Source of the DNA: Denitromonas sp.
GTDB taxonomy: Bacteria; Pseudomonadota; Gammaproteobacteria; Burkholderiales; Rhodocyclaceae
Assembly (NCBI RefSeq): GCF_034676725.1
Contig: NZ_JAUCBR010000004.1
Span: 248,001 to 312,000, forward strand
Length of the DNA stretch: 64,000 nt
Direction of reading: 5' to 3'
Part shown: positions 7,585-15,597 of the stretch, one piece after another
Layout: every line of letters starts with the position of its first letter
Position numbering within the stretch: position 1 is the first letter of the stretch
Made by a program: the position numbers and the translations under genes
The notes under the pieces: generated by a model
Databases searched by the model: none
The model's input: the letters and a program-made list of their open reading frames with translations, nothing else
What the model was told of the DNA's origin: nothing

Positions 7585-7817
7585 TGCCGACGACCGCCTT
7601 CCGCCACGCCCCCTTGCGCCATGTCGATGACGCACAGGCGCTGGTGGCGGCGGTCAGCGGCGAACTCGACACCCGCCAGCTCACGCTGCGCCCGCCGCCG
7701 CCCATCCCCGACACCTGCTGTGGCCGCGGCTGCAATGGTTGTGTGTGGGAGGGCTACTTCGCCGCCCTGGTGTTCTGGCGCGACGACGCCTGCACGCTGA
7801 TCGAGAGCCACGCCTGA
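7584..7817 (+). CDS. Oxidoreductase-like domain protein (PF09791 type)
   Basis: A 77-residue protein beginning at the ATG that overlaps the yqhA-like stop. It carries the characteristic proline stretch followed by a cysteine cluster, PPPIPDTCCGRGCNGCVWEGYF, known from the short oxidoreductase-like N-terminal domain found alone or fused to larger proteins. The four cysteines suggest metal or Fe-S binding, but no activity is known. The stop overlaps the start of the TPR gene. Confidence 0.75.
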   Translation: MPTTAFRHAPLRHVDDAQALVAAVSGELDTRQLTLRPPPPIPDTCCGRGCNGCVWEGYFAALVFWRDDACTLIESHA

Positions 7818-8287
7818 TGCCCCGCCACACCACCGCACTGACCGACGCCGAGGCCGCCGCCGAGCGCGGCGACCACACCACCGCGCTGCGCCTGCTCAAG
7901 GCCGCCGCCGCCGAGGCCCCGGCCGACACCGCCATCGCCTACCGGCTCGGTGCCGAATACGCGCATCTCGAGCTCTTCGATGCCGCCGAGACCGAGATGG
8001 CCCGCGCCCTGGCCGACGGGCAAGACCACCCCGTCGCCCGCTTCCATCTGGGCTTGCTGCAGATCACCCGCGGCCGCTTCGACGCGGCGCTGGCCACCTG
8101 GCAGGCGCTCGACGCCCTGCCCGACACCCACGCCCTGCGCCGCTACAAACAGGCCTTCGAACACCTCGCGCAAGACGCCTTCGGCCCGGCACGCGAACGC
8201 CTGCAGGCCGGCCTGGCCGCCAGCGGCAGCGCCCCCGCGCTCGACCGAGACATGCGCCGCCTGCTCGACAGCCTGCCGCCGGGCTGA
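7817..8287 (+). CDS. Tetratricopeptide-repeat protein
   Basis: The ATG at 7817, overlapping the previous stop, gives 156 residues made of helical TPR-like units: ALRLLKAAAAEAPADTAIAYRLGAEYAHLELFDAAETEMARAL and a following ARFHLGLLQITRGRFDAALATWQAL. No signal peptide, so cytoplasmic. TPR proteins act as protein-protein adaptors; the partner is not evident. Third gene of the yqhA-like operon and convergent with the FAD oxidase gene that ends ten bases downstream. Confidence 0.75.
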   Translation: MPRHTTALTDAEAAAERGDHTTALRLLKAAAAEAPADTAIAYRLGAEYAHLELFDAAETEMARALADGQDHPVARFHLGLLQITRGRFDAALATWQALDALPDTHALRRYKQAFEHLAQDAFGPARERLQAGLAASGSAPALDRDMRRLLDSLPPG

Positions 8288-8297
8288 CGGCGCCGGC

Positions 8298-9677
8298 TCA
8301 GCCCGCGGTGAAAATCCGCCCCGGGTTGAGCAGCCCCTTGGGATCGAGCGCCTGCTTGAGCGCGCGCATCATGCCGATCTCTACCTCGCTGCGGCACACG
8401 CCCAGCCAGTCCATCTTTTCCGTGCCGATGCCGTGCTCGGCCGACACCGACCCGTGCCGGCTGCGCAGCGGGCCATACACCGCCGCGTCGCTGTCGGCGT
8501 GCGCAGCGCCGTCGGCCTCGGGCTGCACGAACAGGTGCAGGTTGCCGTCAGCCATGTGGCCAAACACGATGCAGCGCGCCTGCGGCCAGCGTTCGGCGAT
8601 GTTGGCACGCACTTCGGCCACATAGCCGGCCATCTCGCGAATCGGCAGGCTCACGTCGTACAAAAAGGTGGTGCGACCGTGCAGCATGGCCTCGAAATTC
8701 TCGCGCAGCTCCCACAGCGCACGGCGCTCGCTTTCCGACTTGGGCACCACGGCATCGACGATCAGCCCGGCCTCGAAGGCGTCCTCGAGCAAGCGCTCGA
8801 AGCGCGCGCTGTCGGCCGCGGCGTCGGCCCCCTCGGCCTGCAGCATCACGTAGAACGGGTAGTCGCGGTCCATCGGCGCACGGTGCGCGCCCGGTTCGGT
8901 GGACGCCTGGAAGTACTCGTTCCACATCACCTCGTAAGCGCTGAGCGTGCCGGCCAGGTCGCGCTGCATGCGCGAGAGCAGCGTGGTCACCTGATCAAAC
9001 GACTCCAGCGCCACCAGGGCCGCGTTGCAACTGCTCGGCAAGGGGTGCAGGCGCACCACCACGCGGGTGACGATGCCCAGCGTGCCCTCGGTGCCGATCA
9101 TCAATTGCTTGAGGTCGTAGCCGGCGTTGTTCTTGAGCATCTGGTTCATGCTCGAGAGCACCGTACCGTCGGCCAGCACCGCCTCCAGCCCGAGTACCAG
9201 CGCGCGCATCATGCCGTAGCGCAGCACGTTGATGCCGCCGGCGTTGGTCGCCACATTACCGCCAATGGTGCAGCTGCCGCGCGCGCCCAGATCCAGCGCA
9301 AACAGCAGGTCCTGCGCCCGCGCCGCCTCCTGCAGCGCCTGCAGGGTCACGCCCGCCTGCACCGTAGCCGTGCCACCAACCGCATCGATGGCCTCGATGG
9401 CGTTCATGCGCTCGAGCGACAGGATCACCTCCTGGCGGGATGCCACCGCGCCCTGCACGCAGCCGGTCAGGCCGCCCTGGGTCACCACCGGCTGCCCGAA
9501 GCGATGGCAGATCGCCAGCGCCGTGCTCACCTCGGCGGTGCTGCGCGGGCGCAGCACCGCCACCGCCTGGGTCGGCGCCGCGTCCCAGTAACTGGTGGCG
9601 CGGTCGGCCACTGCCTCGCCGTGCATCACCCCATCCTCGCCCAAGGCATCGATCAAGGCCTGCAACACATCACTCAT
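8298..9677 (-). CDS. FAD-linked 2-hydroxyacid oxidase/dehydrogenase (GlcD/D2HGDH family)
   Basis: A 459-residue protein with an N-terminal PCMH-type FAD domain (PRSTAEVSTALAICHRFGQPVVTQGGLTG, then the PP-loop-like GARGSCTIGGNVATNAGG) and a C-terminal FAD-oxidase C domain ending HGIGTEKMDWL...LDPKGLLNPGRIF. This is the architecture of glycolate oxidase GlcD, D-lactate dehydrogenase and D-2-hydroxyglutarate dehydrogenase; the substrate cannot be told apart here. AGGAG lies upstream of the ATG. It is divergent from a FadR-subfamily regulator that probably controls it in response to its substrate, as is common for lactate/glycolate genes. Confidence 0.88.
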   Translation of the reverse strand: MSDVLQALIDALGEDGVMHGEAVADRATSYWDAAPTQAVAVLRPRSTAEVSTALAICHRFGQPVVTQGGLTGCVQGAVASRQEVILSLERMNAIEAIDAVGGTATVQAGVTLQALQEAARAQDLLFALDLGARGSCTIGGNVATNAGGINVLRYGMMRALVLGLEAVLADGTVLSSMNQMLKNNAGYDLKQLMIGTEGTLGIVTRVVVRLHPLPSSCNAALVALESFDQVTTLLSRMQRDLAGTLSAYEVMWNEYFQASTEPGAHRAPMDRDYPFYVMLQAEGADAAADSARFERLLEDAFEAGLIVDAVVPKSESERRALWELRENFEAMLHGRTTFLYDVSLPIREMAGYVAEVRANIAERWPQARCIVFGHMADGNLHLFVQPEADGAAHADSDAAVYGPLRSRHGSVSAEHGIGTEKMDWLGVCRSEVEIGMMRALKQALDPKGLLNPGRIFTAG

Positions 9678-9732
9678 CTACCGTCTCCTCTGACTGGCGC
9701 GGGCAGTTCGTTGCCACACGCGCCCACTTAAA

Positions 9733-9763
9733 CTTGTATGACAGGTTGAGTCCGAGTTATAAC
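9733..9763 (+). promoter_or_regulatory. Operator/promoter between FAD oxidase and gntR genes
   Basis: CTTGTATGACAGG (9733-9745) is a short dyad (TTGT-N3-ACAG) of the size bound by FadR-subfamily GntR proteins. TATAAC (9758-9763) is a -10-like element only seven bases before the gntR ATG. Confidence 0.4.
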
Positions 9764-9770
9764 ACCAAAC

Positions 9771-10499
9771 ATGCCCAAACACCATCCACCTCCCCCGGAC
9801 GACACCGCGCCGCCCGCCACCCGGGTCGACACCGCCATCCACGCCATTACCGACTACATCCACGGCGAGGGCCTCAAGGTGGGCGACAAGCTGCCCAGCG
9901 AAGCACGCTTTGCCGAATCGCTCGGCGTCAGCCGCACCGTGGTGCGTGAAGCCTTCAAGTCGCTGAGCGCGATGCGCATCATCGAGATGCGGGCCGGCCG
10001 GCGCGCCCAGGTCTGCGGTTTCGACGGCACGGTGATTGCGCTGTCGCTGACCCACGCCCTGCGCACCGAGCAGATCAATCCGCAACAAATGTGGGACGCC
10101 CGCCGGGCGGTAGAGATGCGTACCGTGGCCCTCGCCGCCATGCGGCGAACCGACGCCGAAGCGGCCGCGCTGGCCGACCTGGTGGCCCGGATGCGCGACA
10201 GCGTGGACGATCCGGCGCGCATGACCGAGCACGACATCGCCTTCCACGTCGCCATTGCCCAGGCCAGCCGCAATCCGCTGTTCCCGGTATTGGTCGCTTC
10301 GCTGACCAGCGCCATCCGCGAAACCAACCCCATGGTGTGGCGCCACCGCCGGGACGAGGAGACACGGCGCGAGGTCGTCGAAGCGCATGCCGTCATTGCC
10401 CAGGCCATTGTCGACGGGGACCCGGAAGCGGCCTGCGCGGCGCTGGCGGCGCATTTTGATCTGGCCTCGCGGGCGCTGGTGACGGCGGGATTCAACTAG
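9771..10499 (+). CDS. GntR-family (FadR/FCD subfamily) transcriptional regulator
   Basis: A 242-residue regulator: N-terminal winged HTH (IHGEGLKVGDKLPSEARFAESLGVSRTVVREAFKSL, about residues 30-66) and a C-terminal FCD ligand domain with the metal/ligand residues in EHDIAFHVAIAQASRNP and VVEAHAVIAQAI. Divergent from the FAD-linked oxidase, which it presumably represses until the hydroxyacid substrate appears. No Shine-Dalgarno sequence precedes the ATG, and the best -10 element lies so close that the mRNA may be leaderless. Confidence 0.9.
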   Translation: MPKHHPPPPDDTAPPATRVDTAIHAITDYIHGEGLKVGDKLPSEARFAESLGVSRTVVREAFKSLSAMRIIEMRAGRRAQVCGFDGTVIALSLTHALRTEQINPQQMWDARRAVEMRTVALAAMRRTDAEAAALADLVARMRDSVDDPARMTEHDIAFHVAIAQASRNPLFPVLVASLTSAIRETNPMVWRHRRDEETRREVVEAHAVIAQAIVDGDPEAACAALAAHFDLASRALVTAGFN

Positions 10500-10518
10500 G
10501 CCCGCTCGACGGCACGGC

Positions 10519-10588
10519 GTGCCGGATCGGGGGTGCCGGGTCGGGGGTGTCGGGTCGGGGGTGCCGGATCGGGGGTGCCGGATCGGGG
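10519..10588. repeat. Five tandem 14-base repeats
   Basis: Five consecutive copies of the unit GTGCCGGATCGGGG at 10519, 10533, 10547, 10561 and 10575; copies differ only by C/T at position 4 and A/G at position 8. A degenerate sixth begins at 10589. They lie between convergent genes. No spacer-repeat alternation, so not CRISPR. Confidence 0.9.
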
Positions 10589-10592
10589 GTGT

Positions 10593-10622
10593 CGTAGGGC
10601 GGATAAGCGCAGCGCATCCGCC
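10593..10622. repeat. GTAGGGCGGAT-type intergenic palindrome
   Basis: CGTAGGGCGGAT followed by a GC-rich loop and ATCCGCC: stem GGCGGAT (10598-10604) with ATCCGCC (10616-10622). It begins with the same GTAGGG edge as palindromes at 23565, 40019 and 51535. A partial second copy (GGCGGATGCGCG) follows at about 10649. Confidence 0.7.
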
Positions 10623-10699
10623 GAACAACGCCCCGATGCGGCACCGAAGGCGGATGCGCGTGCCTCCCGCCTCGCACGGGCAGAGGCCGCAACGCCGGC

Positions 10700-11308
10700 T
10701 CAGCCGAGAAAGACCGGATCCGAAAACACCAGGGTGCCATCCGCGCGCACCAGCAGGTTGCCCTCGCTGAGGATGTCGGGCATCACCTGATAAGCCTCGA
10801 TGAACACCGCCAGCGCCCGCAGCGCGTCGAGCAGGCTGCCGGCCACCTTGGCCGGGGGCGATTCGATCAGGTCGAACAAGGCCATGCGCCCCATGTCGGG
10901 GCCGAGGTTGGCCCATTTCTGGCAAGCCCCCCAGTAGGCCTCGGTCAGCGCGTCACCGGCCGCCTCCGCGGGCGAACCTGCAACGATCGGGTAGAGGTGC
11001 TCCATGTCGAGCAAATGCAGCAGATGGCCGCTCGAGGCGCGGCCGATGACGCCGTGGTCGTGATGAACCCGCGGGAAGTGCGGCCCACGGGGGCGGTCGT
11101 CCGCGGTGTAGTAGAAGTAGTCCGCCGGCGAGCTGACCAGCTTGAACACCCGCTGGCCGTCGCCGGCATCGAGCACGATGCTGTATTCGCCCCGACCGAT
11201 TTCGACCAGACCGTCGAGCAGCGGGTGGAGTGGAACGGCATCGGCAAAGAGGATCTCCGCGCGGCCAAAGCGCGCCCGGGCGCTGGCCGTGCCGGCATCG
11301 GATGGCAT
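10700..11308 (-). CDS. Protein-kinase-fold protein of unknown role
   Basis: A 202-residue protein with features of a small kinase-like fold: glycine-rich loop IGRGEYS (37-43), VFKL with a candidate ATP-lysine K56, and near the C-terminus DILSEGNLLVRADGTLVFSDPVF with candidate catalytic D178, N184 and metal-binding D197 (in SDP instead of DFG). No membrane segment. Phosphotransfer activity is inference; similar short kinase-like proteins occur in phages and proteobacteria. It starts nine bases after the fabI stop on the same strand, so the two are probably co-transcribed. Confidence 0.55.
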   Translation of the reverse strand: MPSDAGTASARARFGRAEILFADAVPLHPLLDGLVEIGRGEYSIVLDAGDGQRVFKLVSSPADYFYYTADDRPRGPHFPRVHHDHGVIGRASSGHLLHLLDMEHLYPIVAGSPAEAAGDALTEAYWGACQKWANLGPDMGRMALFDLIESPPAKVAGSLLDALRALAVFIEAYQVMPDILSEGNLLVRADGTLVFSDPVFLG

Positions 11309-11317
11309 GCCGGAAGT

Positions 11318-12097
11318 CTAGCCGACGATGTTGTAGCCCGCGTCAACAAAATGGACCCCGCCGGTGATCAGCCGCCCCGCGTCGGAGACCAGGAAGGCGG
11401 TCAGCGCGCCGATGTCTTCGGGCGTGACCAGCGAGTGCATGGGCGCGCGCTCGATGGCCGAGGCCATCAGGTCGTCAAAGCGGGCAATGCCCGAAGCGGC
11501 GCGGGTCATCAGCGGGCCGGGCGACACGGCGTTGACGCGGATGTTCTTGGGGCCAAGTTCGCAGGCCATGTAGCGCGTGGCCGCCTCGAGCGCAGCCTTG
11601 CACAGCCCCATCACCCCGTAGTTGGCGATGACCTTCTCCGAGCCCAGGTAGGTCATGGTGATGAGCGAGCCACCACCGGCCTTTTCCATCAGCGGCTCGA
11701 CCATCTTGGCCATGCGCACGAAGGAGTGGGTCGACACATCCATGGCCACCGCAAAGCCGTCGGCCGAGGTGTCGACCACCCGGCCGTGCAGGTCGTCGCG
11801 CTTGGCAAAGGCCATGCTGTGGATGGCGAAGTCGAGCTTGCCGAAGTGTTCGGCAATCTTCGCCTGCACCTCATCCATGGTCTCCGGCCGGGTCACATCG
11901 AGGGCATACACATGCTCGACCCCCAGACGATGGATGACCGGTTCGATGAAGGCGCGGGTCTTGTCGTTCTGATAGGTGACCACCAGTTTGGCACCCGCTT
12001 CGACGCAGGATTCGGCCACTCCGGTCGAGATCGATTTCTCGTTGGCAATACCGGTGATGAGCCCCACTTTCCCGCTGAGATCGACAATCGCTTGCAT
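11318..12097 (-). CDS. fabI: Enoyl-[acyl-carrier-protein] reductase, FabI type
   Basis: A 259-residue SDR-fold protein starting at the ATG with GGGGGG about five bases upstream; the open frame extends 21 codons further but without a start signal. LITGIANEKSIS is the FabI form of the NAD-binding loop, and YLGSEKVIANYGVMGLCKAALE contains the FabI catalytic Y-x6-K pair. FabI reduces trans-2-enoyl-ACP to acyl-ACP, the last step of each fatty-acid elongation cycle. Sequence is somewhat divergent from the commonest FabI start, so it could be a second copy in this genome. Followed by the kinase-like gene. Confidence 0.87.
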   Translation of the reverse strand: MQAIVDLSGKVGLITGIANEKSISTGVAESCVEAGAKLVVTYQNDKTRAFIEPVIHRLGVEHVYALDVTRPETMDEVQAKIAEHFGKLDFAIHSMAFAKRDDLHGRVVDTSADGFAVAMDVSTHSFVRMAKMVEPLMEKAGGGSLITMTYLGSEKVIANYGVMGLCKAALEAATRYMACELGPKNIRVNAVSPGPLMTRAASGIARFDDLMASAIERAPMHSLVTPEDIGALTAFLVSDAGRLITGGVHFVDAGYNIVG

Positions 12098-12272
12098 TTC
12101 CAGCCCCCCTGATTTTTGTGAAATTCCGCAACGCACAATACCAAATCGTTGCAAAGACACCCTGCTAAACGGCTAATTGTGGTGGCACTTGAAGAATTTT
12201 TAATGACATATTGCTCTATATTTTTGCGATGCAGCAACCGTAAGTTAGAATGAACCGCACAGGAGGCTGCGC

Positions 12273-12791
12273 ATGCACCGACCCGAGATATTCGTCTTTC
12301 TGGATTTCGATGGCGTCACCCACCCGCTTCGCGAGGTTGAGGATTTCCGCTGCCTGCCACGCATTGAGGCGGTACTGCGCGAGTTCGACGAGTGCCGTGT
12401 GGTGATCACCTCGGACTGGCGCACGCTGTTTTCGCTGCGCCGGCTGCAGGCCCACTTCTCGGAAGACATTCGCCCCCGTGTCGTCGGCACCACGCCGTTC
12501 CGGCTCCCCGGACACAACCACGATTTCTACGGCCTGCGCGAAGCGGAAGCTCGCCAATGGCTGAGCGAGCATCACGCTGCCGATGCCCCCTGGCTGGCGA
12601 TCGACGACGCCCCCGGCAACTGGCCGACCCGCGCCCGGCTGATCCTGACCGATTTCAAATCCGGCTTCATGGACGAAGACGCCGAGCGCATGCGCACGGT
12701 GCTCAGGGCGTATCGCGCCGGCGTCATCCATGACGATGCGCCGCAACGCGGCCTGCCCTGGGGCCGCAGCGGTCTCGCGCCGAGCACCTGA
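12273..12791 (+). CDS. HAD-superfamily phosphatase-like protein (RNA-repair HAD type)
   Basis: A 172-residue protein with HAD motif I FVFLDFDGVTHPL (D11, D13), motif II VVITSDWR, and an acidic motif LAIDDAPGNW. It resembles the stand-alone HAD domain also found in so-called Swiss Army Knife RNA-repair proteins. AGGAGG precedes the ATG. It stands alone behind an AT-rich segment (12181-12250) that may hold its promoter. Substrate unknown. Confidence 0.7.
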   Translation: MHRPEIFVFLDFDGVTHPLREVEDFRCLPRIEAVLREFDECRVVITSDWRTLFSLRRLQAHFSEDIRPRVVGTTPFRLPGHNHDFYGLREAEARQWLSEHHAADAPWLAIDDAPGNWPTRARLILTDFKSGFMDEDAERMRTVLRAYRAGVIHDDAPQRGLPWGRSGLAPST

Positions 12792-13054
12792 CCCCGCGCG
12801 ACACGCCGGAACCCAATAGACGGCCGGCGCCACTGCGGCTCGACTTCAACCGAACGCCCGGCGGACGTAACGCCGTTGACCGGAAGAAACCGGCCCTGCC
12901 CCCCCCCAGCCTGCGGGCCGCCAGCAGCGCGCCGTCACTCGTCGCAAATTTTTACACTTCCAGAAAAGCGCGCCCGAGGAATGGTCGTCAGAAGCAATGC
13001 GACATTCACAACACACCTTTAATAACAATTAGTTATCACCACAAAAATTACAAC
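12792..13054. other. Non-coding stretch upstream of the PEP-CTERM gene
   Basis: GC-rich to about 12930, then AT-rich. No gene seen. It contains an inverted repeat ATAAC-N5-GTTAT at 13022-13036 just upstream of the sigma-54 type promoter. Confidence 0.6.
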
Positions 13055-13070
13055 TGGCCCGGTTTGTGCT
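13055..13070 (+). promoter_or_regulatory. Sigma-54 (RpoN) type promoter of the PEP-CTERM gene
   Basis: TGGCCCGGTTTGTGCT matches the RpoN consensus TGGCAC-N5-TTGC, with the invariant GG and GC at the correct ten-base separation and two mismatches. It is 77 bases before the gene start. PEP-CTERM genes in Zoogloea are known to depend on RpoN and the PrsK/PrsR pair. Confidence 0.65.
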
Positions 13071-13091
13071 CAAAGCTCGTCAAGAAGGCTT

Positions 13092-13119
13092 TGCCGAACT
13101 ATTTACCAATAATTCGGCA
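13092..13119 (+). promoter_or_regulatory. 5' leader hairpin of the PEP-CTERM mRNA
   Basis: TGCCGAA (13092-13098) pairs with TTCGGCA (13113-13119); the interior TATT/AATA can extend the stem. It lies between the predicted start at about 13080 and the ribosome binding site (GGGGG at 13136-13140). Confidence 0.45.
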
Positions 13120-13147
13120 TTTAACGTGACACAAAGGGGGTCCAAAA

Positions 13148-13939
13148 ATGAAGATCAAAAAGAGCGTCGCTGTCGCCTGTGCGGCAATGAGTCTGATGGG
13201 TGCAGGTGCCGCACAAGCCGGTGTGGCCGCGATCTGGAGCGACGCATACAGCCCCGCCACCCTGAACAACTTCTATAACGGCCTCGCGGGCCATAGCTCG
13301 TCCATCGTGACCGGCACGCTCGACACCATCAGCCTGACGGGCGTCAATCTGCTATGGGCCATGCAGCCCTCCAACGACTACACCGCGGCCGAGATCAGCA
13401 CCATGGCCTCGTTCCTGGCAGGCGGCGGCCGCATTGCCTTCATGGGCGAGCACGGCACCTTCATGCCGGACGAAAACACGCGCATCAACTTTGCGCTCGC
13501 CGCACTCGGCGCGACCATCCAGATCCAGAACACCATTGTTGACCCTGGTTTCCGGTCGGCATCGGTTGCCGATGGGCAGATCCTCAACCACACACTGACT
13601 GACGGCGTAAATACCTACGAGTATGCCGCCTTCGCACCGTTGCTGGTTTCCGGCTCGGCGCAAGTGTTGATGAAAGGCGAGGACGACACCAATGCCGTCA
13701 TGATGGCGTTCCAGAACATCGGCCCGGGCAGCATCTTCCTGATTACCGACCAGAACGTCTGGGACAACGCCCCCACCTGGGGCAGCTTCGACAACGAACG
13801 CATGTTCGAGAACCTGCTCTCTGGCGACACTGGCGCCCCGCCGGTGGATCCGAACCCGATGCCGGAGCCGGCCTCGCTGGCGCTGCTGGGCATGGGGCTG
13901 CTCGGCCTGAACCTGGCCCGCCGCCGCAAAGCCGCCTGA
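13148..13939 (+). CDS. PEP-CTERM sorting-domain protein
   Basis: A 263-residue exported protein with a signal peptide (cut near AQA, residue 24) and a C-terminal PEP-CTERM tail at residues 238-263: PEP motif at 239-241, a hydrophobic helix, and the basic end ARRRKAA. The tail is recognised by exosortase (EpsH) and the protein is then released or attached at the cell surface, usually in exopolysaccharide/floc-forming bacteria. The middle domain (residues 25-225) looks like a DUF4350/glutamine-amidotransferase-like fold (IAFMGEHGTFMP), which I would not assign a function. No exosortase gene is in the window. Confidence 0.88.
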   Translation: MKIKKSVAVACAAMSLMGAGAAQAGVAAIWSDAYSPATLNNFYNGLAGHSSSIVTGTLDTISLTGVNLLWAMQPSNDYTAAEISTMASFLAGGGRIAFMGEHGTFMPDENTRINFALAALGATIQIQNTIVDPGFRSASVADGQILNHTLTDGVNTYEYAAFAPLLVSGSAQVLMKGEDDTNAVMMAFQNIGPGSIFLITDQNVWDNAPTWGSFDNERMFENLLSGDTGAPPVDPNPMPEPASLALLGMGLLGLNLARRRKAA

Positions 13940-13970
13940 TCGCAGCTAGCACCGAGCTTTTTGCCAGACA

Positions 13971-14002
13971 ACAGAGCGACCCGCGGGTCGCTCTGTTTTT
14001 TT
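13971..14002 (+). terminator. Rho-independent terminator after the PEP-CTERM gene
   Basis: ACAGAGCGACCCG (13971-13983) is directly followed by its perfect complement ending at 13996, then seven Ts (13996-14002). As a perfect palindrome it may also serve the convergent ahpF. Confidence 0.92.
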
Positions 14003-14022
14003 GTCATGCCCGCGCCGCCGGA

Positions 14023-15597
14023 TCAGCCGACGGACGACACCGCCGCTGGCGCCGAACTGCGGATCAGGTGATCAAAGGCCGACAGCGCCGCCTTCGAGCC
14101 CTCGCCCATGGCGATGATGATCTGTTTGTAGGGCACGGTGGTCGCATCGCCTGCAGCGAACACGCCGGGCACGCTGGTTTCGCCGCGTGCGTTGATCTCG
14201 ATCTCGCCGTGCTTGCTCAAACCAATCACGCCCTTGAGCCAGTCGGTATTAGGCAGCAGGCCGATCTGCACGAACACGCCTTCGAGCGCCACGCTGTGCG
14301 CGTCGCCGCTGCGACGGTCGGTATAGACCAGGCCATTGACCTTGCCGTCGGCCCCCGTCACTTCGGTGGTTTGCGCATCGGTGTGGATGGTGACGTTGGG
14401 CAGGCTCTTGAGCTTGGCCTGCAGCACCGCATCGGCACGCAACTCGCTGCCGAATTCGAGCAGCGTCACATGCGCCACGATGCCGGCCAGGTCGATGGCC
14501 GCCTCGACGCCCGAATTGCCGCCGCCGACCACCGCCACGCGCTTGCCCTTGAACAAGGGGCCGTCGCAGTGCGGGCAGTAGGCCACGCCACGGCCGCGGT
14601 ATTCGCGCTCGCCGGGCACGTTCATCTCGCGCCAGCGCGCACCGGTGGCGAGGATGATGGCTTTGGCTTTCACGGTGGCGCCACTGGCCAGGCGGATTTC
14701 ATTCATCTCACCGGGGATCAGCGCCTCGGCGCGCTGACCGTCCATCACGTCCACTTCGTATTGCTTCACATGCTGTTCGAGCGCGGCGGCGAGCTTCGGC
14801 CCCTCGGTTTCCTTCACCGAGATGAAGTTCTCGATGGCCATGGTGTCGAGCACCTGGCCGCCGAAGCGCTCCGACACCACGCCGGTGCGCACGCCCTTGC
14901 GGGCGGCGTAAATGGCTGCTGCCGCGCCAGCCGGGCCGCCGCCGACGATGAGCACGTCAAAGGCGTCCTTGTCGGCAATCTTCGCTGCGTCGCGCGCCGC
15001 GGCGCCGGTGTCGAGCTTGGCGACGATCTCCTTGAGGCTGGTACGCCCCTGGCCGAAGGGCTCGCCATTCAGATAGACGCTGGGCACGGCGAGGATCTTG
15101 TTGCGCTCGACCTCGTCCTGGAACAGCGCGCCATCGACCATGGTGTGGCGGATGTTGGGGTTGAGCACCGCCATCAGGTTGAGCGCCTGCACCACTTCCG
15201 GGCAGTTCTGGCAGGACAGCGAAATGTAGGTGACGAAGTCGAATTGCCCTTCAATCGCCTTGATCTGCTCGATCACATCAGCCTCGACCTTGGGCGGATG
15301 GCCGCCCACCTGCAGCAAGGCCAGCACCAGCGAGGTGAATTCGTGGCCCATCGGGATGCCGGCAAAGCGCACACCCAAGTCGGCGCCGGCTCGGTTGAGC
15401 GCGAAAGACGGGGTGCGCACGGCCGCATCGCGGGTCTCGAACAGCGTGATCTTGTCAGTCAGACCCGCGATGTCGTTCAACAAGGCGAGCATCTCGACGG
15501 ACTTGGCGCCGTCGTCGACATTGGCCGTGATTTCGATCGGCTGGGTGACGTTTTGCAAGTAGGTCGAAAGCTGTTGCTTGAGATTGGCGTCGAGCAT
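14023..15597 (-). CDS. ahpF: Alkyl hydroperoxide reductase subunit F
   Basis: A 524-residue flavoprotein with the AhpF layout: tandem thioredoxin-like N-terminal domain with C129-x-x-C132 (SCQNCP), FAD-binding site IVGGGPAGAAAA near 217-228, redox-active CPHC at C341/C344, and NAD(P)-binding VVGGGNSGVEAA near 357. It passes electrons from NADH through FAD and both disulfides to AhpC. Located 160 bases downstream of ahpC on the same strand and separated from it by a strong hairpin. Confidence 0.97.
   Translation of the reverse strand: MLDANLKQQLSTYLQNVTQPIEITANVDDGAKSVEMLALLNDIAGLTDKITLFETRDAAVRTPSFALNRAGADLGVRFAGIPMGHEFTSLVLALLQVGGHPPKVEADVIEQIKAIEGQFDFVTYISLSCQNCPEVVQALNLMAVLNPNIRHTMVDGALFQDEVERNKILAVPSVYLNGEPFGQGRTSLKEIVAKLDTGAAARDAAKIADKDAFDVLIVGGGPAGAAAAIYAARKGVRTGVVSERFGGQVLDTMAIENFISVKETEGPKLAAALEQHVKQYEVDVMDGQRAEALIPGEMNEIRLASGATVKAKAIILATGARWREMNVPGEREYRGRGVAYCPHCDGPLFKGKRVAVVGGGNSGVEAAIDLAGIVAHVTLLEFGSELRADAVLQAKLKSLPNVTIHTDAQTTEVTGADGKVNGLVYTDRRSGDAHSVALEGVFVQIGLLPNTDWLKGVIGLSKHGEIEINARGETSVPGVFAAGDATTVPYKQIIIAMGEGSKAALSAFDHLIRSSAPAAVSSVG

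Noticed and set aside
10519..10588. CRISPR-like array
   Set aside because: Units are 14 bases, directly adjacent and without unique spacers, so it is a simple tandem repeat.
12181..12250. Small RNA or riboswitch in the AT-rich segment before the HAD gene
   Set aside because: No stable fold or conserved motif seen; an ordinary promoter region explains the composition.
13971..14002. Regulatory palindrome or recombination site after the PEP-CTERM gene
   Set aside because: The perfect stem followed by seven Ts is fully explained as a terminator.
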